Origin: Nocardia albiluteola
GTDB lineage: Bacteria > Actinomycetota > Actinomycetes > Mycobacteriales > Mycobacteriaceae
Direction: 5' to 3'
NCBI RefSeq assembly: GCF_018860155.1
Contig: NZ_JAHKNI010000004.1
Location: 248,001-312,000, forward strand
DNA length: 64,000 bases
The notes beneath the pieces were generated by a model. That model was not told the DNA's origin and ran no database searches. It saw nothing but the letters and a program-made list of their open reading frames with translations. The position numbers were made by a program, and so were the translations under genes. Of this stretch, positions 15,897 to 24,711 are shown in pieces (position 1 is the first letter of the stretch; every line of letters begins with the position of its first letter).

Positions 15897-17279
15897 CTAA
15901 CCACGTTGACGCAACTCGCAGTCCCGCTTGAACGATTCCTCTGCCGCCGCGGTCAGTAGTTGTGGCAGATCCTCGAGGATGTGCCCGGGGGCCGGTGGTG
16001 AAATCTTCTCGGCCGTAAGCAACCTGATGCTGAGGGCGGCGATCAGCACCGCGAACGTGTTAGCGGAAGTGGGACGATCCAAATGGCTCGGGTAGCGGGT
16101 GCCCAGTAGACCACCCAGTCGCCGCGACATACGTCGGCAAAGCTCCTGCTCCTCGGCCGTCGGCTGCAGTGCCTCATTGGCTGGGCATCGGCCGCGCCCG
16201 TACATGATCTCACTGGATTCGGGGACGATCTGGCCAAGCACCGCATGAGTGCACGCCGCTATTTTCTCGCTGTGCGAAAGGAATGACGGCCGCCCGCAGG
16301 CCGCTAAACGAAGCCCATCGGCCGCGGTGCTCACCCGAAATGGGTTCGGCTCCCGGTCGGCAAAGTACACGGAATTGCCTACGGCGTCGGTTACCGCCGC
16401 GGTCACGGACAGTTCCGCATTGGCTGCGAGCAGCATGGCCGGCCATTGTTCCGGTGGAATCCCGGCGTCGGCCAAAGCCGCCATGGCCGCCTCGATCGAC
16501 ACCGCCCCCAGCGCGCTCATTGAGATGTAGTTGGCTGGAAACTGCTTGAACATATCTGTCTGCAGACCGTTGTTCGCACGTTCCGGCTCCTTGTCTACAT
16601 TGCTCCAAAAAGCGGCTGTCCGTACTCGGAAAGGAACTTGCATTTCTTCGCTATAAGGTTCCCGAACCAGCGTGGTCGCAGCGCGGTTGACACCTTCCAG
16701 GGTGGCCCGCTCCTCGCTGAGGAGTTGGTCGCCGAGGGCGCCGAGCTCCGCGGTGATCGACTTGTTGCACTGGTGCAACGCGGCCAGGTGCTCCGGTGGC
16801 ATCGAGTGCATGGGCACGTCGAAACACTCGGCCAACACGACCTCCAGAGAAGCGGCGACGCGAGCCTGATCGCCACTCAGCCAATAGTGGCGCGCGGCTT
16901 CCCAGTTGGTGATGTTATCCACCGTGCGCCCGAGGCCCTGGTCGTGGAGCCGCTTGTTGATAGCCGAGATCGCGTCGTAGTTGGGATCCAGGAAGTCCAG
17001 GGCCGCGTTCAGCATGGCGTAGCACACCTTGTCCGAAAAGACCCGCTGGATGCTCCGGCGCGCGTCGTGGACCACCCGGTGCGCGATGTGTAGCGGCTCC
17101 AACTGTTTTGCGCCGAAAATGCGGCTGTCGCTATGGAATTCGACCAGAAACACCCGTAGCCGATCGAGGTGCTCCTGCGCCCCGAGTGGATCCGCCTTGA
17201 TCAGGTTCGAGGTAGCCAAGTCTTCTCGATCTCGAGTCACGTACCGCGAGTGCCTGGCTGATCCAGTGTCGATCGTCAC
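15897..17279 (-). CDS. Unknown 460-aa protein beside the carbamoyltransferase
   Basis: A helical, soluble-looking protein without signal peptide or membrane segments. It includes HIAHRVVHDARRSIQRVF, WEAARHYWLSGDQARVAAS and PFRVSTAADGLRLA. I do not recognise the family. It is transcribed divergently from the carbamoyltransferase gene over a 319-bp spacer, and both have lower GC and more A/T-ending codons than the flanking genes. This suggests joint acquisition and a shared pathway. It could be a biosynthetic enzyme for the molecule that is carbamoylated, or a regulator; the sequence does not decide. Confidence 0.65.
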   Translation of the reverse strand: MTIDTGSARHSRYVTRDREDLATSNLIKADPLGAQEHLDRLRVFLVEFHSDSRIFGAKQLEPLHIAHRVVHDARRSIQRVFSDKVCYAMLNAALDFLDPNYDAISAINKRLHDQGLGRTVDNITNWEAARHYWLSGDQARVAASLEVVLAECFDVPMHSMPPEHLAALHQCNKSITAELGALGDQLLSEERATLEGVNRAATTLVREPYSEEMQVPFRVRTAAFWSNVDKEPERANNGLQTDMFKQFPANYISMSALGAVSIEAAMAALADAGIPPEQWPAMLLAANAELSVTAAVTDAVGNSVYFADREPNPFRVSTAADGLRLAACGRPSFLSHSEKIAACTHAVLGQIVPESSEIMYGRGRCPANEALQPTAEEQELCRRMSRRLGGLLGTRYPSHLDRPTSANTFAVLIAALSIRLLTAEKISPPAPGHILEDLPQLLTAAAEESFKRDCELRQRG

Positions 17280-17472
17280 GGCTCCAGCCTAGATTTCGGC
17301 GCGACGGTTCGCCGGTAGTGGGAATACGAAAGTGCTTGCCCTGCAAGGCATACTGTTACTCCTCTGCAGTATCGAGATGTCGATTGGAAGGCCCTTCAGG
17401 TGAAGATGTCGCAACGCCGGGTCGCTACGCGAACCGGCGGATCTGACCACACCGCCGGAGTAGGTCACCGGC

Positions 17473-17586
17473 GTGCCGGCCAGCACGTACCGGGAGGCGT
17501 TGCTGGTCGACCTGTTTCATGTGGCGGTCCGGCGTGGCGCCACCACCCCCCGGAAGGACACAAGATGGCGTGTTGCTTGGATGTAG
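17473..17586 (+). CDS. Possible 37-aa ORF in the divergent spacer
   Basis: The 17280-17598 spacer holds one short frame with protein-like composition. It starts at GTG 17473 after GGAGTAGG, has an N-terminal STYREALLVDLFHVAV helix and a basic tail, and stops at 17584-17586. It could be a small peptide, a gene remnant or chance. Nothing else is visible in the spacer; promoters for both flanking genes must lie here. Confidence 0.2.
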   Translation: MPASTYREALLVDLFHVAVRRGATTPRKDTRWRVAWM

Positions 17587-17598
17587 CGATGGAACGGC

Positions 17599-19566
17599 AT
17601 GAAATCGATGCGTGAACCAAACCAGGTGGAATACGTTCTGTCGGCCTACTTGAGCCCGCCGGGTCCCACGGCATTTACAACGATTCGGCATGACCAAAGC
17701 GTTGCCCTGTGGGCGATCCGGGGCGACGAGATATCACTGGTTCGATACTGGGAACTGGAACGGATTTCGGGTATGAAACATCATCATATGCCGATCTACG
17801 ACTCCACGCGCTCACCGATCGACCTGCTGAATGGCCTGCTTGCGCAGGAGGATTTAACGTTGGCCGATATTGCCCAGGTGTGGGGCACGCCAGGGCTGGC
17901 CTCCACGCCGGTGCTGCCGAATTATGCAACCCAGGGGTTGCCAATCCATAGCGTATCGCACCTGTTCTCCGGGCTCTGCCTGGATACGGACCGGTTTCGC
18001 GACTCGACAATCGTTGCGTTGGCAATGGACGGCGGGCCGGACTTCACCCTCGAGCAGGATCTCCTCGGCGACCACTGGTACGCCGGAGCAGTTTCCCGCG
18101 GTGGCGATTTGTCCTTGTTTCCGGTGGAATCCCCCGGCCTGTTGTGGCATGCGTCGAAGCGCCGCTTCAATCAGGAACCGGGGACATTGATGGCCCTGGC
18201 GCACGCGTCGCCCGCCAGTATCGAGTTCGATCAATCGAGCCTGCTGAGCCAGGAATTCTGGGGAGGCTTCTCGCTGTTCGATCGATGCGATGAGCTTGTT
18301 GCGTCGGTCGCCGATGCCGCCGACAACGCGATCCGATCCGGCATCGACGGCGATAATCCGTTCAGTCGTGACGAATTGGTGGCAAGCGCCACGATGAAGA
18401 TTATCGAATCCGTATCCAAATCGATCGTCGAGCGGTCGATCGAGAGGCTGCTTTCAGCGAAAAGCATCTCTCCCTGCGATGCATTTCTTTCCCTGTCGGG
18501 CGGCTTCGCGCTGAACTGTCCGACAAACTCACATCTGTTGGCCAAGTATGGATTCCGCGGGCTGCTCGTACCGCCCTGTGCGAATGATTCGGGGCAGGCG
18601 CTCGGGATCGGCCTGCTCGGCTTCTATGCCAGGGGTGACCTCGATACCAAGAACGTAAGGACCGGGCTGCCTTATCGGGGTGACGACGGACTTGACATCG
18701 CCCCGGCCCTGGCGGCCTTCGGTCGGCGCATTCTCGACGTGCGCGATTTCGATGCCGCGACCTTCGTCGATGATCTGGAGAATTATCCGGTGGCGTGGGT
18801 CGACGGCGCTGCGGAAGTCGGACCGCGTGCGCTGGGCCATCGAAGCTTGTTAGGCGATCCGCGTCGAATCGAAACCAAAGACATCCTCAACCGGATAAAG
18901 CAGCGCCAGTGGTGGCGGCCGGTGGCGCCGATCGTGCTGGAGGATCACGTGGCGAGATGGTTTACGGGCGGACGCCCGTCGCCGTTCATGCTGGAGACTT
19001 TCCCGATCGATCCCGAATTCCGATCGCTCGTGCCCGCGGTCGCACATATCGACGGGAGCGCAAGAATCCAGACCCTGTCGACCTCCGATGAACCTTTTCT
19101 CGCTGCCGCACTCGATTCGTTCTATCGGAGAACCGGAGTGCCTATTATATGCAACACATCGCTGAACGACGCCGGTGAGCCAATTATCGACAACGCGGAG
19201 CAGGCGCTCAATTTCTGCCTCCGGAAGGGTATTGCCGTCGCTTACATCGGCAAACGCCGGTATCAACTCGACGTATCACATGCGAGCGAGTCCAGCGCGC
19301 CCCAGCCGCGGCCGTGGGCCGATTTCTATCGGACACAAAACGCTCGTCCGGCGGCTGTATACAACGAGGATGTCGACCCCGAAATTCAGTTACTTCTCCT
19401 CATGTGGCCCTGGCTACGCCGGCTCGCGGACGAAGGTCAGACAAGTCAGTTGAAGTCGATCGCACGACTGCTAGCCAGCCGCGACGAGACATTCGACAGG
19501 CGCGTTCCTCAGTTTCACCTGTACTGGCGAAACATGTTGGAGCAAAACGTTTCCGGAGCCTCATAG
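17599..19566 (+). CDS. NodU/CmcH-family O-carbamoyltransferase
   Basis: A 655-residue enzyme expected to transfer carbamoyl from carbamoyl phosphate to a hydroxyl of a natural product, via carbamoyl-adenylate in the family model TobZ. The C-terminal YrdC-like nucleotide region shows EVGPRALGHRSLLGDPR, QWWRPVAPIVLEDHVARWF and GVPIICNTSLNDAGEP. The Kae1-like region shows LSLSGGFALNCPTNS and VALAMDGGPD. The N-terminal His-rich site is reduced to HSVSHLFSG. A start at 17608 is also possible. With the unknown 460-aa protein and the exporter it forms a compact cluster of foreign composition; the acceptor is unknown. Confidence 0.88.
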   Translation: MKSMREPNQVEYVLSAYLSPPGPTAFTTIRHDQSVALWAIRGDEISLVRYWELERISGMKHHHMPIYDSTRSPIDLLNGLLAQEDLTLADIAQVWGTPGLASTPVLPNYATQGLPIHSVSHLFSGLCLDTDRFRDSTIVALAMDGGPDFTLEQDLLGDHWYAGAVSRGGDLSLFPVESPGLLWHASKRRFNQEPGTLMALAHASPASIEFDQSSLLSQEFWGGFSLFDRCDELVASVADAADNAIRSGIDGDNPFSRDELVASATMKIIESVSKSIVERSIERLLSAKSISPCDAFLSLSGGFALNCPTNSHLLAKYGFRGLLVPPCANDSGQALGIGLLGFYARGDLDTKNVRTGLPYRGDDGLDIAPALAAFGRRILDVRDFDAATFVDDLENYPVAWVDGAAEVGPRALGHRSLLGDPRRIETKDILNRIKQRQWWRPVAPIVLEDHVARWFTGGRPSPFMLETFPIDPEFRSLVPAVAHIDGSARIQTLSTSDEPFLAAALDSFYRRTGVPIICNTSLNDAGEPIIDNAEQALNFCLRKGIAVAYIGKRRYQLDVSHASESSAPQPRPWADFYRTQNARPAAVYNEDVDPEIQLLLLMWPWLRRLADEGQTSQLKSIARLLASRDETFDRRVPQFHLYWRNMLEQNVSGAS

Positions 19567-19782
19567 CCCCGTGGCTTCTCGACCCGCTGGTGTCGGTGGG
19601 CAACACTTCTCGATTCGGCCCGCTGTGGACTTCCTCTCGCTGGGAAGTGGCAAGTAAAGAAGGCGCGCGACACTTGTACATGCCCTCACAGTCGCCCAAT
19701 ACTCGTCCCGCTCCTGGCGCCCTGGATCATTCGTGCAGCATGAAGACCCAGCCCGCGGGGGCCACAGCAGTCTGAGGTAACC

Positions 19783-21081
19783 ATGCCGAGCATTCTCAAA
19801 AACCGGGACTTCATGCGGCTGTGGTTCGGCAATACCGTCGCGTATGTCGGGCTCAGAGGGGCGAGTTTCGCCTATCCGATTCTGGCGCTGGTCATGACCG
19901 GTTCGCCGATCTCCGTGAGTTTGGTGTCCTTCGCGCTGTTACTACCCAGTATGCTCTTCGAGGTTCCCTCGGGCATCGTGGCGGACCACTGGGACCGGCG
20001 GCGGACCCTGGTGAGATGCCAGTGCATGGGCCTTGCCGCTACGCTGCTGGCGGCGATAGCGACCGTCGCGCATCCGTTCGGGATGACACTCCTGCTGTGC
20101 ATAGCGAGCTTCATCGAGGGAACCGCCTACGTCTTCTTCAGCACGACCGAGTTGGTCGTGGTCCGTGACATCGTCACGGAAAGCGAACGGCCCGAGGCAT
20201 TCTCGTTTCTCGAGGCCGAGCAACCCTTCGCCAACATGGTGGGCCGGATGCTTGGTTCGGCGACCTTCGGCATCGCCCGCAGCCTGCCCTTCCTCGCCAA
20301 TGCGGCCGCGTACCTCTACTGCCTGTGGACCCTGGCCAAGCTGCGCACCCGGATCCCCGAGAAATCGGAGCCGAATGGCCGCAAGCTTGTCCAGATCTGG
20401 AGCTGGAGCGAGACCACGGCCGGTATACGGGAGTTGTGGGGCGACCCGTTCGTGCGCGGCGCCACGGTCGTCCTTGCGGTGACCAACGCCATCTTTCAAG
20501 TCGTCGTTTTGATCCTCACGTTGAAGGTCAAGGATGGCGGCCATTCCGTGTGGACGATTGGTGTGGTATTGGGATCTACCGGCCTGGGCGGCATGCTCGG
20601 TGCAGCCGTCGCGCCCCGGATCGCCGACCGGCACGGCCCGAGGATCGTGCTCATTTGTGTGGGGTGGGCGTGGGTCGCGTGCGGCGTGGCCGTTGCCGCT
20701 AGTTCCAACGTGATGGTGCTCTGGTTCGGTTTCGCGGGCGTTGGCTGCGCCGCCGCGATCCTGGGCGTTTCCCTCACGCTGCATCGAGTGCGTGCCTTCC
20801 CTGAGGACCACGTCGGTAGGATCTGGGGCGCAACCAAGTTCATCGCCTACGGTTGTTCGGCAATTGGTGCGCTCGTCGCCGGGCCGCTGGTGGAATGGCT
20901 CGGTATCCGGGCAACCGGGTGGGTACTGGTGGTCGGACTGGTTCTGGTGGTGCGATATGCTCGTGGCCTGCCGAAACCGCGAAGGTCGGCTCCGGCTCCG
21001 GCACCCGTCCCTTCGCAAGGGGCCACCAATTGGATCGCACAAGTGTCGAGCAAGGGGCCGGTTGATCCGGACGACCGGTGA
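19783..21081 (+). CDS. MFS transporter (EntS/MFS_3-like exporter)
   Basis: A 432-residue protein with about 11-12 hydrophobic helices. The MFS motif A region reads GIVADHWDRRRTL after helix 2-3, and the second half repeats the pattern (APRIADRHGPRIVL). The N-terminus MPSILKNRDFMRLWFGNTVAYVG is typical of MFS_3 exporters such as those for siderophores. It lies 216 bp after the carbamoyltransferase on the same strand, so export of the carbamoylated product is the natural guess. Confidence 0.85.
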   Translation: MPSILKNRDFMRLWFGNTVAYVGLRGASFAYPILALVMTGSPISVSLVSFALLLPSMLFEVPSGIVADHWDRRRTLVRCQCMGLAATLLAAIATVAHPFGMTLLLCIASFIEGTAYVFFSTTELVVVRDIVTESERPEAFSFLEAEQPFANMVGRMLGSATFGIARSLPFLANAAAYLYCLWTLAKLRTRIPEKSEPNGRKLVQIWSWSETTAGIRELWGDPFVRGATVVLAVTNAIFQVVVLILTLKVKDGGHSVWTIGVVLGSTGLGGMLGAAVAPRIADRHGPRIVLICVGWAWVACGVAVAASSNVMVLWFGFAGVGCAAAILGVSLTLHRVRAFPEDHVGRIWGATKFIAYGCSAIGALVAGPLVEWLGIRATGWVLVVGLVLVVRYARGLPKPRRSAPAPAPVPSQGATNWIAQVSSKGPVDPDDR

Positions 21082-21092
21082 TCCAACCGGGC

Positions 21093-21824
21093 TCAGGCCA
21101 ATAGCTTGCCCCAGCGAGGGGCAAGCAGGGGAGCCCTCGCGAGCTGCAGGCAGCGCCAGAGGGTCACCGCGACCGAGTCGAGCACCGCGATGCGGGTGCG
21201 CGACTCCAGGTCGGCGACGATTGGCGCACCATACAGGTTGGTGCACAGGAAGATCAGTGCGTCGGGGCGATCCTTGGTCAATTCGAGTGAGCCCGGGAGG
21301 AGTTCGTCCGGGCGGACGCGGGCGAAGGACTCGTTGTCGCTGAGGCCGAGGGCGCGGTGGGCGGTCACGCGGAGGCCCTCCTCGGTGTAGCGATCGATGA
21401 TGCGGTCGTTGACATCCGGGGTGTACGGGGTCATGAGGCCGATCGTGCGCGTGCCGAATTGTGCGAAGGCGTCCAGATAGGCCAGGGTCGAGGTGGTCGA
21501 GGGAATGCCTGTCGCGGACGTGATCTCGGCGGCGATCTGCCGGTCGTGTTCCGGCCCGAGCCATGAGCCCGACGTGCCGTTCCATGCGATGACGTCGACG
21601 TCGGCGGTGGCGAGCAGTTCGGCGGCCCGCCGCATGCCCTCGACGTCGAACTGGCGGTCCGAGCCCGCATCCAGGGCGATGCGGGTGACGGGGATGCGCG
21701 TCGAGTGGATCGTGACATCCGGACGGTCGCCGATGATTCGGTAGCTCATCGGTTCGAGGCACGTGTTGGACGAGGGCACGATCATGCCGATTCTGGTGGG
21801 GCGCTGGGTATCCATCGGGCTCAC
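21093..21824 (-). CDS. Maleate isomerase / arylmalonate decarboxylase-like protein
   Basis: A 243-residue Asp/Glu racemase-superfamily member. The N-terminal motif is MIVPSSNTCLEPM. The first catalytic position, normally Cys in maleate isomerases (xCTSGS), is Gly83 (NGTSGS). The second, in FLCTNLYG, keeps Cys194. One Gly plus one Cys is the arylmalonate decarboxylase pattern, so decarboxylation or another single-Cys reaction is possible (inference). The GTG start overlaps the hydantoinase stop (GTGA); ATG 21815 is the alternative. Last gene of the five-gene operon. Confidence 0.8.
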   Translation of the reverse strand: MSPMDTQRPTRIGMIVPSSNTCLEPMSYRIIGDRPDVTIHSTRIPVTRIALDAGSDRQFDVEGMRRAAELLATADVDVIAWNGTSGSWLGPEHDRQIAAEITSATGIPSTTSTLAYLDAFAQFGTRTIGLMTPYTPDVNDRIIDRYTEEGLRVTAHRALGLSDNESFARVRPDELLPGSLELTKDRPDALIFLCTNLYGAPIVADLESRTRIAVLDSVAVTLWRCLQLARAPLLAPRWGKLLA

Positions 21825-23239
21825 CGTCCCGCCGCCGTGAGAAGCTCACCGCGCGTGGCGAACTCGCGATAGCCCGGGCGCGCGAGGAACCGGCCGACCG
21901 GTCCGGGGTCGTGGAAACCGTTCTCGTCCAGGACCACTCGGCCGCCCGCCACAACGAGCTGCGGCCAGCCGCGCAACCGCTGTCCCTCGAACGGCGAGAA
22001 GTCGGTTCCCATGTGCAGTGCCGCGCTGTCGACGGCGCGAACCTCGGCGGGGTCGAAGACGACGAGGTCGGCGTCGTAGCCGGGCGCGATCACGCCCTTG
22101 CCGGACAGCGAGTTGATGCGGGCCGGGCCGGCGGAGAACAGTTCCACGAACCGTTCGAGGAGCTGCGGCATCGGGGATCCGAGCGCGGTGAATGCGACCG
22201 GCATGCGTGTCTCGACGCCGGGCAGCCCGTGCGGCATCTGCCGGATGTCGTCGCTGCGCTCGCGCTTCTGCGTGAGGTCGTAACAGGAGTGGTCGCTGGC
22301 GACGGTGTGGATCGAGCCGTCCGCGAACTGCTTCCGCAGCGCCGCAACGGTTTCCGGCGAGCGCATGGGCGGGCAGCACGCGTACCACTCCGGAAAGCGC
22401 GAGGAATACACGCCGTCGTCGAGAACCAGGTAGTGCGGGCAGGTCTCGGAATGGATGTCGAGGCCGCGGGCGCGGGCCTCGGTGACCAGATCGACGGCGC
22501 CGGGCGTCGACTGGTGGACGAAATACACCGGGGCGCCGGTGTATTCGGCCATCGCCAAGACCTCCCGGACCGAGGCCTCCTCGGCGAGTTCAGGCCGGGT
22601 CCGGTGCAGGTGCTCGATCGCGGTTCGGCCGTCGGCGGCGTGGCGGTCCGTGCAATCGGTGACCAGCGCGTCGTGTTCGGCGTGAATGTAGGTGAGGCCG
22701 TCCAGGCGCACCATCTCCCGCATGACGCGCAGCACGGTGTCGTTGTCTGCCATGGTGGTGCCGCGGTTGGTCATGTACATCTTGACCGAGCGAATGCCCA
22801 GCGCCGCAAGCTCTTCGAGCTGAGCCGGAACCGTCTCGTCCCAGCTGACGACCGACGCGTGCAGCGCGACGTCGCAGCGGGCCTCGCGGGCCAGCTCCAG
22901 TTTGTTCTTCGCTGCCGCCAGCGGAGATTCGCCTGCGTCGCGGGGGATGCCGAAGTCCAGAATCGTCGTCGTGCCGCCCCAGAGTGCGGCCGTCGAGGTC
23001 ACCGCGTAGTCGTCGAGCGTGCGATAGCGGCCGGTTACCTGGGCGACATGGCAGTGCCCGTCGACCCCGCCGGGAATCACCGCGCGCCCGGCCGCGTCCA
23101 CGGTCCGCATCGCCGCGGGCACGGTCTCGGACGCGTCGAGTACGGCGCTCACCCGTCCGTCCGCGACGACGACGTGCCCAGCCCGGGTGCCGGAGGAGTT
23201 GACGACGAGACCGTCGGCGATCACGAGATCGGCCTTCAT
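21821..23239 (-). CDS. Dihydropyrimidinase / D-hydantoinase-like amidohydrolase
   Basis: A 472-residue cyclic amidohydrolase. The binuclear metal site is complete: GHCH (DGHCHVAQ), a carboxylated-Lys candidate in SVKMYM, His in YIHAEHD, His in YFVHQST, and Asp in ASDHSCYD. It is full length and would open the ring of a hydantoin, dihydropyrimidine or related cyclic amide in the cytoplasm. It overlaps both neighbours by four bases. The operon (importer, regulator, two racemase-fold proteins, this enzyme) fits uptake and breakdown of such a compound. Confidence 0.9.
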   Translation of the reverse strand: MKADLVIADGLVVNSSGTRAGHVVVADGRVSAVLDASETVPAAMRTVDAAGRAVIPGGVDGHCHVAQVTGRYRTLDDYAVTSTAALWGGTTTILDFGIPRDAGESPLAAAKNKLELAREARCDVALHASVVSWDETVPAQLEELAALGIRSVKMYMTNRGTTMADNDTVLRVMREMVRLDGLTYIHAEHDALVTDCTDRHAADGRTAIEHLHRTRPELAEEASVREVLAMAEYTGAPVYFVHQSTPGAVDLVTEARARGLDIHSETCPHYLVLDDGVYSSRFPEWYACCPPMRSPETVAALRKQFADGSIHTVASDHSCYDLTQKRERSDDIRQMPHGLPGVETRMPVAFTALGSPMPQLLERFVELFSAGPARINSLSGKGVIAPGYDADLVVFDPAEVRAVDSAALHMGTDFSPFEGQRLRGWPQLVVAGGRVVLDENGFHDPGPVGRFLARPGYREFATRGELLTAAGR

Positions 23240-23997
23240 CGGGTGCTCCCTGCGGTCTGGGCCGCGTCGAGCGCGGACTCGAGAGCGGGACTGAGCCCGC
23301 CGCGGCGTTTGGGCGGCGGGACCGCGAACGAACCGGCCCGGTGCGGCCCGGACGCGAGACCGACCACCGCCTCGGCAAACCGGATCCCCGCGCCGATGCC
23401 GTCGACGACGGGTACCGGGATCTCGGCCATGACGTCGCGGGCCAGCCCGGCCAGCGGTGCGCCCGCGAGGATCACGACATCCGCGCCGTCCTCGGCGACC
23501 GCGCGTCGCGCGAGCTCGACCAGCGGTGCGCGGAAATCCTCCTGGACCGAACCGATTCCGCGCAGGGCCTCCTTGATCGACCGGATCGAGGCGAGACGAT
23601 TCCCGAAACCGAAATGCTCGACGCATTCGCGGTACCAGGCGGTGATGCGGTCCGAGATCGCGATGATCGAAAAGCGTTGTCCCTGTAGCGCCGCCGCGCA
23701 CAGCGCCGCCTCGGTGATCCCGATGACGGGCACACTCACGAGCTCCTTGAGCGCGGGCATGCCCGGATCGCCGAACGCGGCAACGACCACACCGTCCACG
23801 TCGCGATGCTCCGCGATCACCTCCGCAACGGCCTCCGCGGCGAGCAACGCCTCGAACCTGGTCTCGATGTACTCGACGCCGCGGGCGGCGGTGCGCACGA
23901 GCAGTTCCGTGGTGGGCGCGACCGAGCGCATCGCCTCCGCGCGGATCAACTCGGTGACGTCGTCGCTGATATTGGGGTTGACGACGAGAAGTCTCAT
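23236..23997 (-). CDS. Asp/Glu/hydantoin racemase-fold protein lacking both catalytic cysteines
   Basis: A 253-residue protein of the hydantoin/allantoin racemase type: N-terminal LLVVNPNISDDVTELI, then AAFGDPGMPAL and ILAGAPLAG. In characterised racemases the CFGDP and LGCAG motifs each carry an acid/base Cys. Here they are Ala74 and about Gly179, so ordinary two-base racemisation is unlikely. It may be a decarboxylase-like or non-catalytic relative. GAGAGAGGG precedes the ATG at 23997. It is coupled to the hydantoinase by an ATGA overlap. Confidence 0.82.
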   Translation of the reverse strand: MRLLVVNPNISDDVTELIRAEAMRSVAPTTELLVRTAARGVEYIETRFEALLAAEAVAEVIAEHRDVDGVVVAAFGDPGMPALKELVSVPVIGITEAALCAAALQGQRFSIIAISDRITAWYRECVEHFGFGNRLASIRSIKEALRGIGSVQEDFRAPLVELARRAVAEDGADVVILAGAPLAGLARDVMAEIPVPVVDGIGAGIRFAEAVVGLASGPHRAGSFAVPPPKRRGGLSPALESALDAAQTAGSTR

Positions 23998-24008
23998 GGA
24001 TCCCTCTC

Positions 24009-24653
24009 TCAGATGGTTTCCGGGTACTGCGCCCGGTACTTGCCGATGTGCTTCGCGGACTGCTCCGCCGTGCGCTGCTGGTCGCCGCTGGCGATGGCGG
24101 CCAGGAGGTCGCGGTGCTCCTGCACGAGTTCGGGCAGATCCGTGACGTGGCGGAACAGCCAGTGCATGCGGCCCTGCAGCGGTTCGAGTGCCGCACGCAG
24201 GAAACGGTTGTCGGCGATGCGGGTGATCTCGTCGTGGAATTCGCTGTTGGCCCGGTGCGCCTCGTTGATGCTGCCGCGAGACAACGCGTCCTGCGCCCGG
24301 TCGAGAATGTCCCCGAGCCGCGCGAGATCCTCGGCGGTGGCGCGCTCGGCGACGAGACTGCACGCGAGCACTTCCAGCGACAGCCGCACATCGAACAGGT
24401 CCGCGACGTCCTTGTCGCTCAGCTCCGCCACCACCGAGCCGCGGCCGCGCTCGGTGACCAGGCCCTCCTGCACGAGCATGCGCAGCGCCTCGCGCACCGG
24501 GAGGCGCGAGACGTTGAACTCGGCAGCGAGGTCGCGCTCGACCAGGCGCGTGCCCGGGGCGTAGTGCCCCTCGAAGATGCGCGTCCGCAGGCTGTCGCGA
24601 ATCACCTCGCGCAGCGGGCGGTCCCGGTGCGGCTCCTCGACGGGCGGTGTCAC
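24009..24653 (-). CDS. GntR family regulator (FCD/FadR subfamily)
   Basis: About 214 residues. The N-terminal winged helix is typical (IFEGHYAPGTRLVERDLAAEFNVSRLPVREALRMLVQEGLV) and the C-terminal FCD domain carries metal-site histidines (EFHDEITRIADNRFLR, LFRHVTDL, EHRDLLAAI). Two GTG codons at 24656 and 24653 follow GAGGAG; the second has the better spacing. It is in the operon it probably controls, downstream of the transporter, and the palindromes at 26146-26229 are its likely operators (inference). Confidence 0.88.
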   Translation of the reverse strand: MTPPVEEPHRDRPLREVIRDSLRTRIFEGHYAPGTRLVERDLAAEFNVSRLPVREALRMLVQEGLVTERGRGSVVAELSDKDVADLFDVRLSLEVLACSLVAERATAEDLARLGDILDRAQDALSRGSINEAHRANSEFHDEITRIADNRFLRAALEPLQGRMHWLFRHVTDLPELVQEHRDLLAAIASGDQQRTAEQSAKHIGKYRAQYPETI

Positions 24654-24711
24654 CACGTCTTCTCCTCGGGGTCGGACTGATGTCGGTCGATTTTTATTCG
24701 AGCACACCGGC

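Noticed and set aside
21911-24145. 744-aa plus-strand frame across the hydantoinase operon
   Set aside because: Antisense to three recognisable minus-strand genes with overlapping starts and stops.
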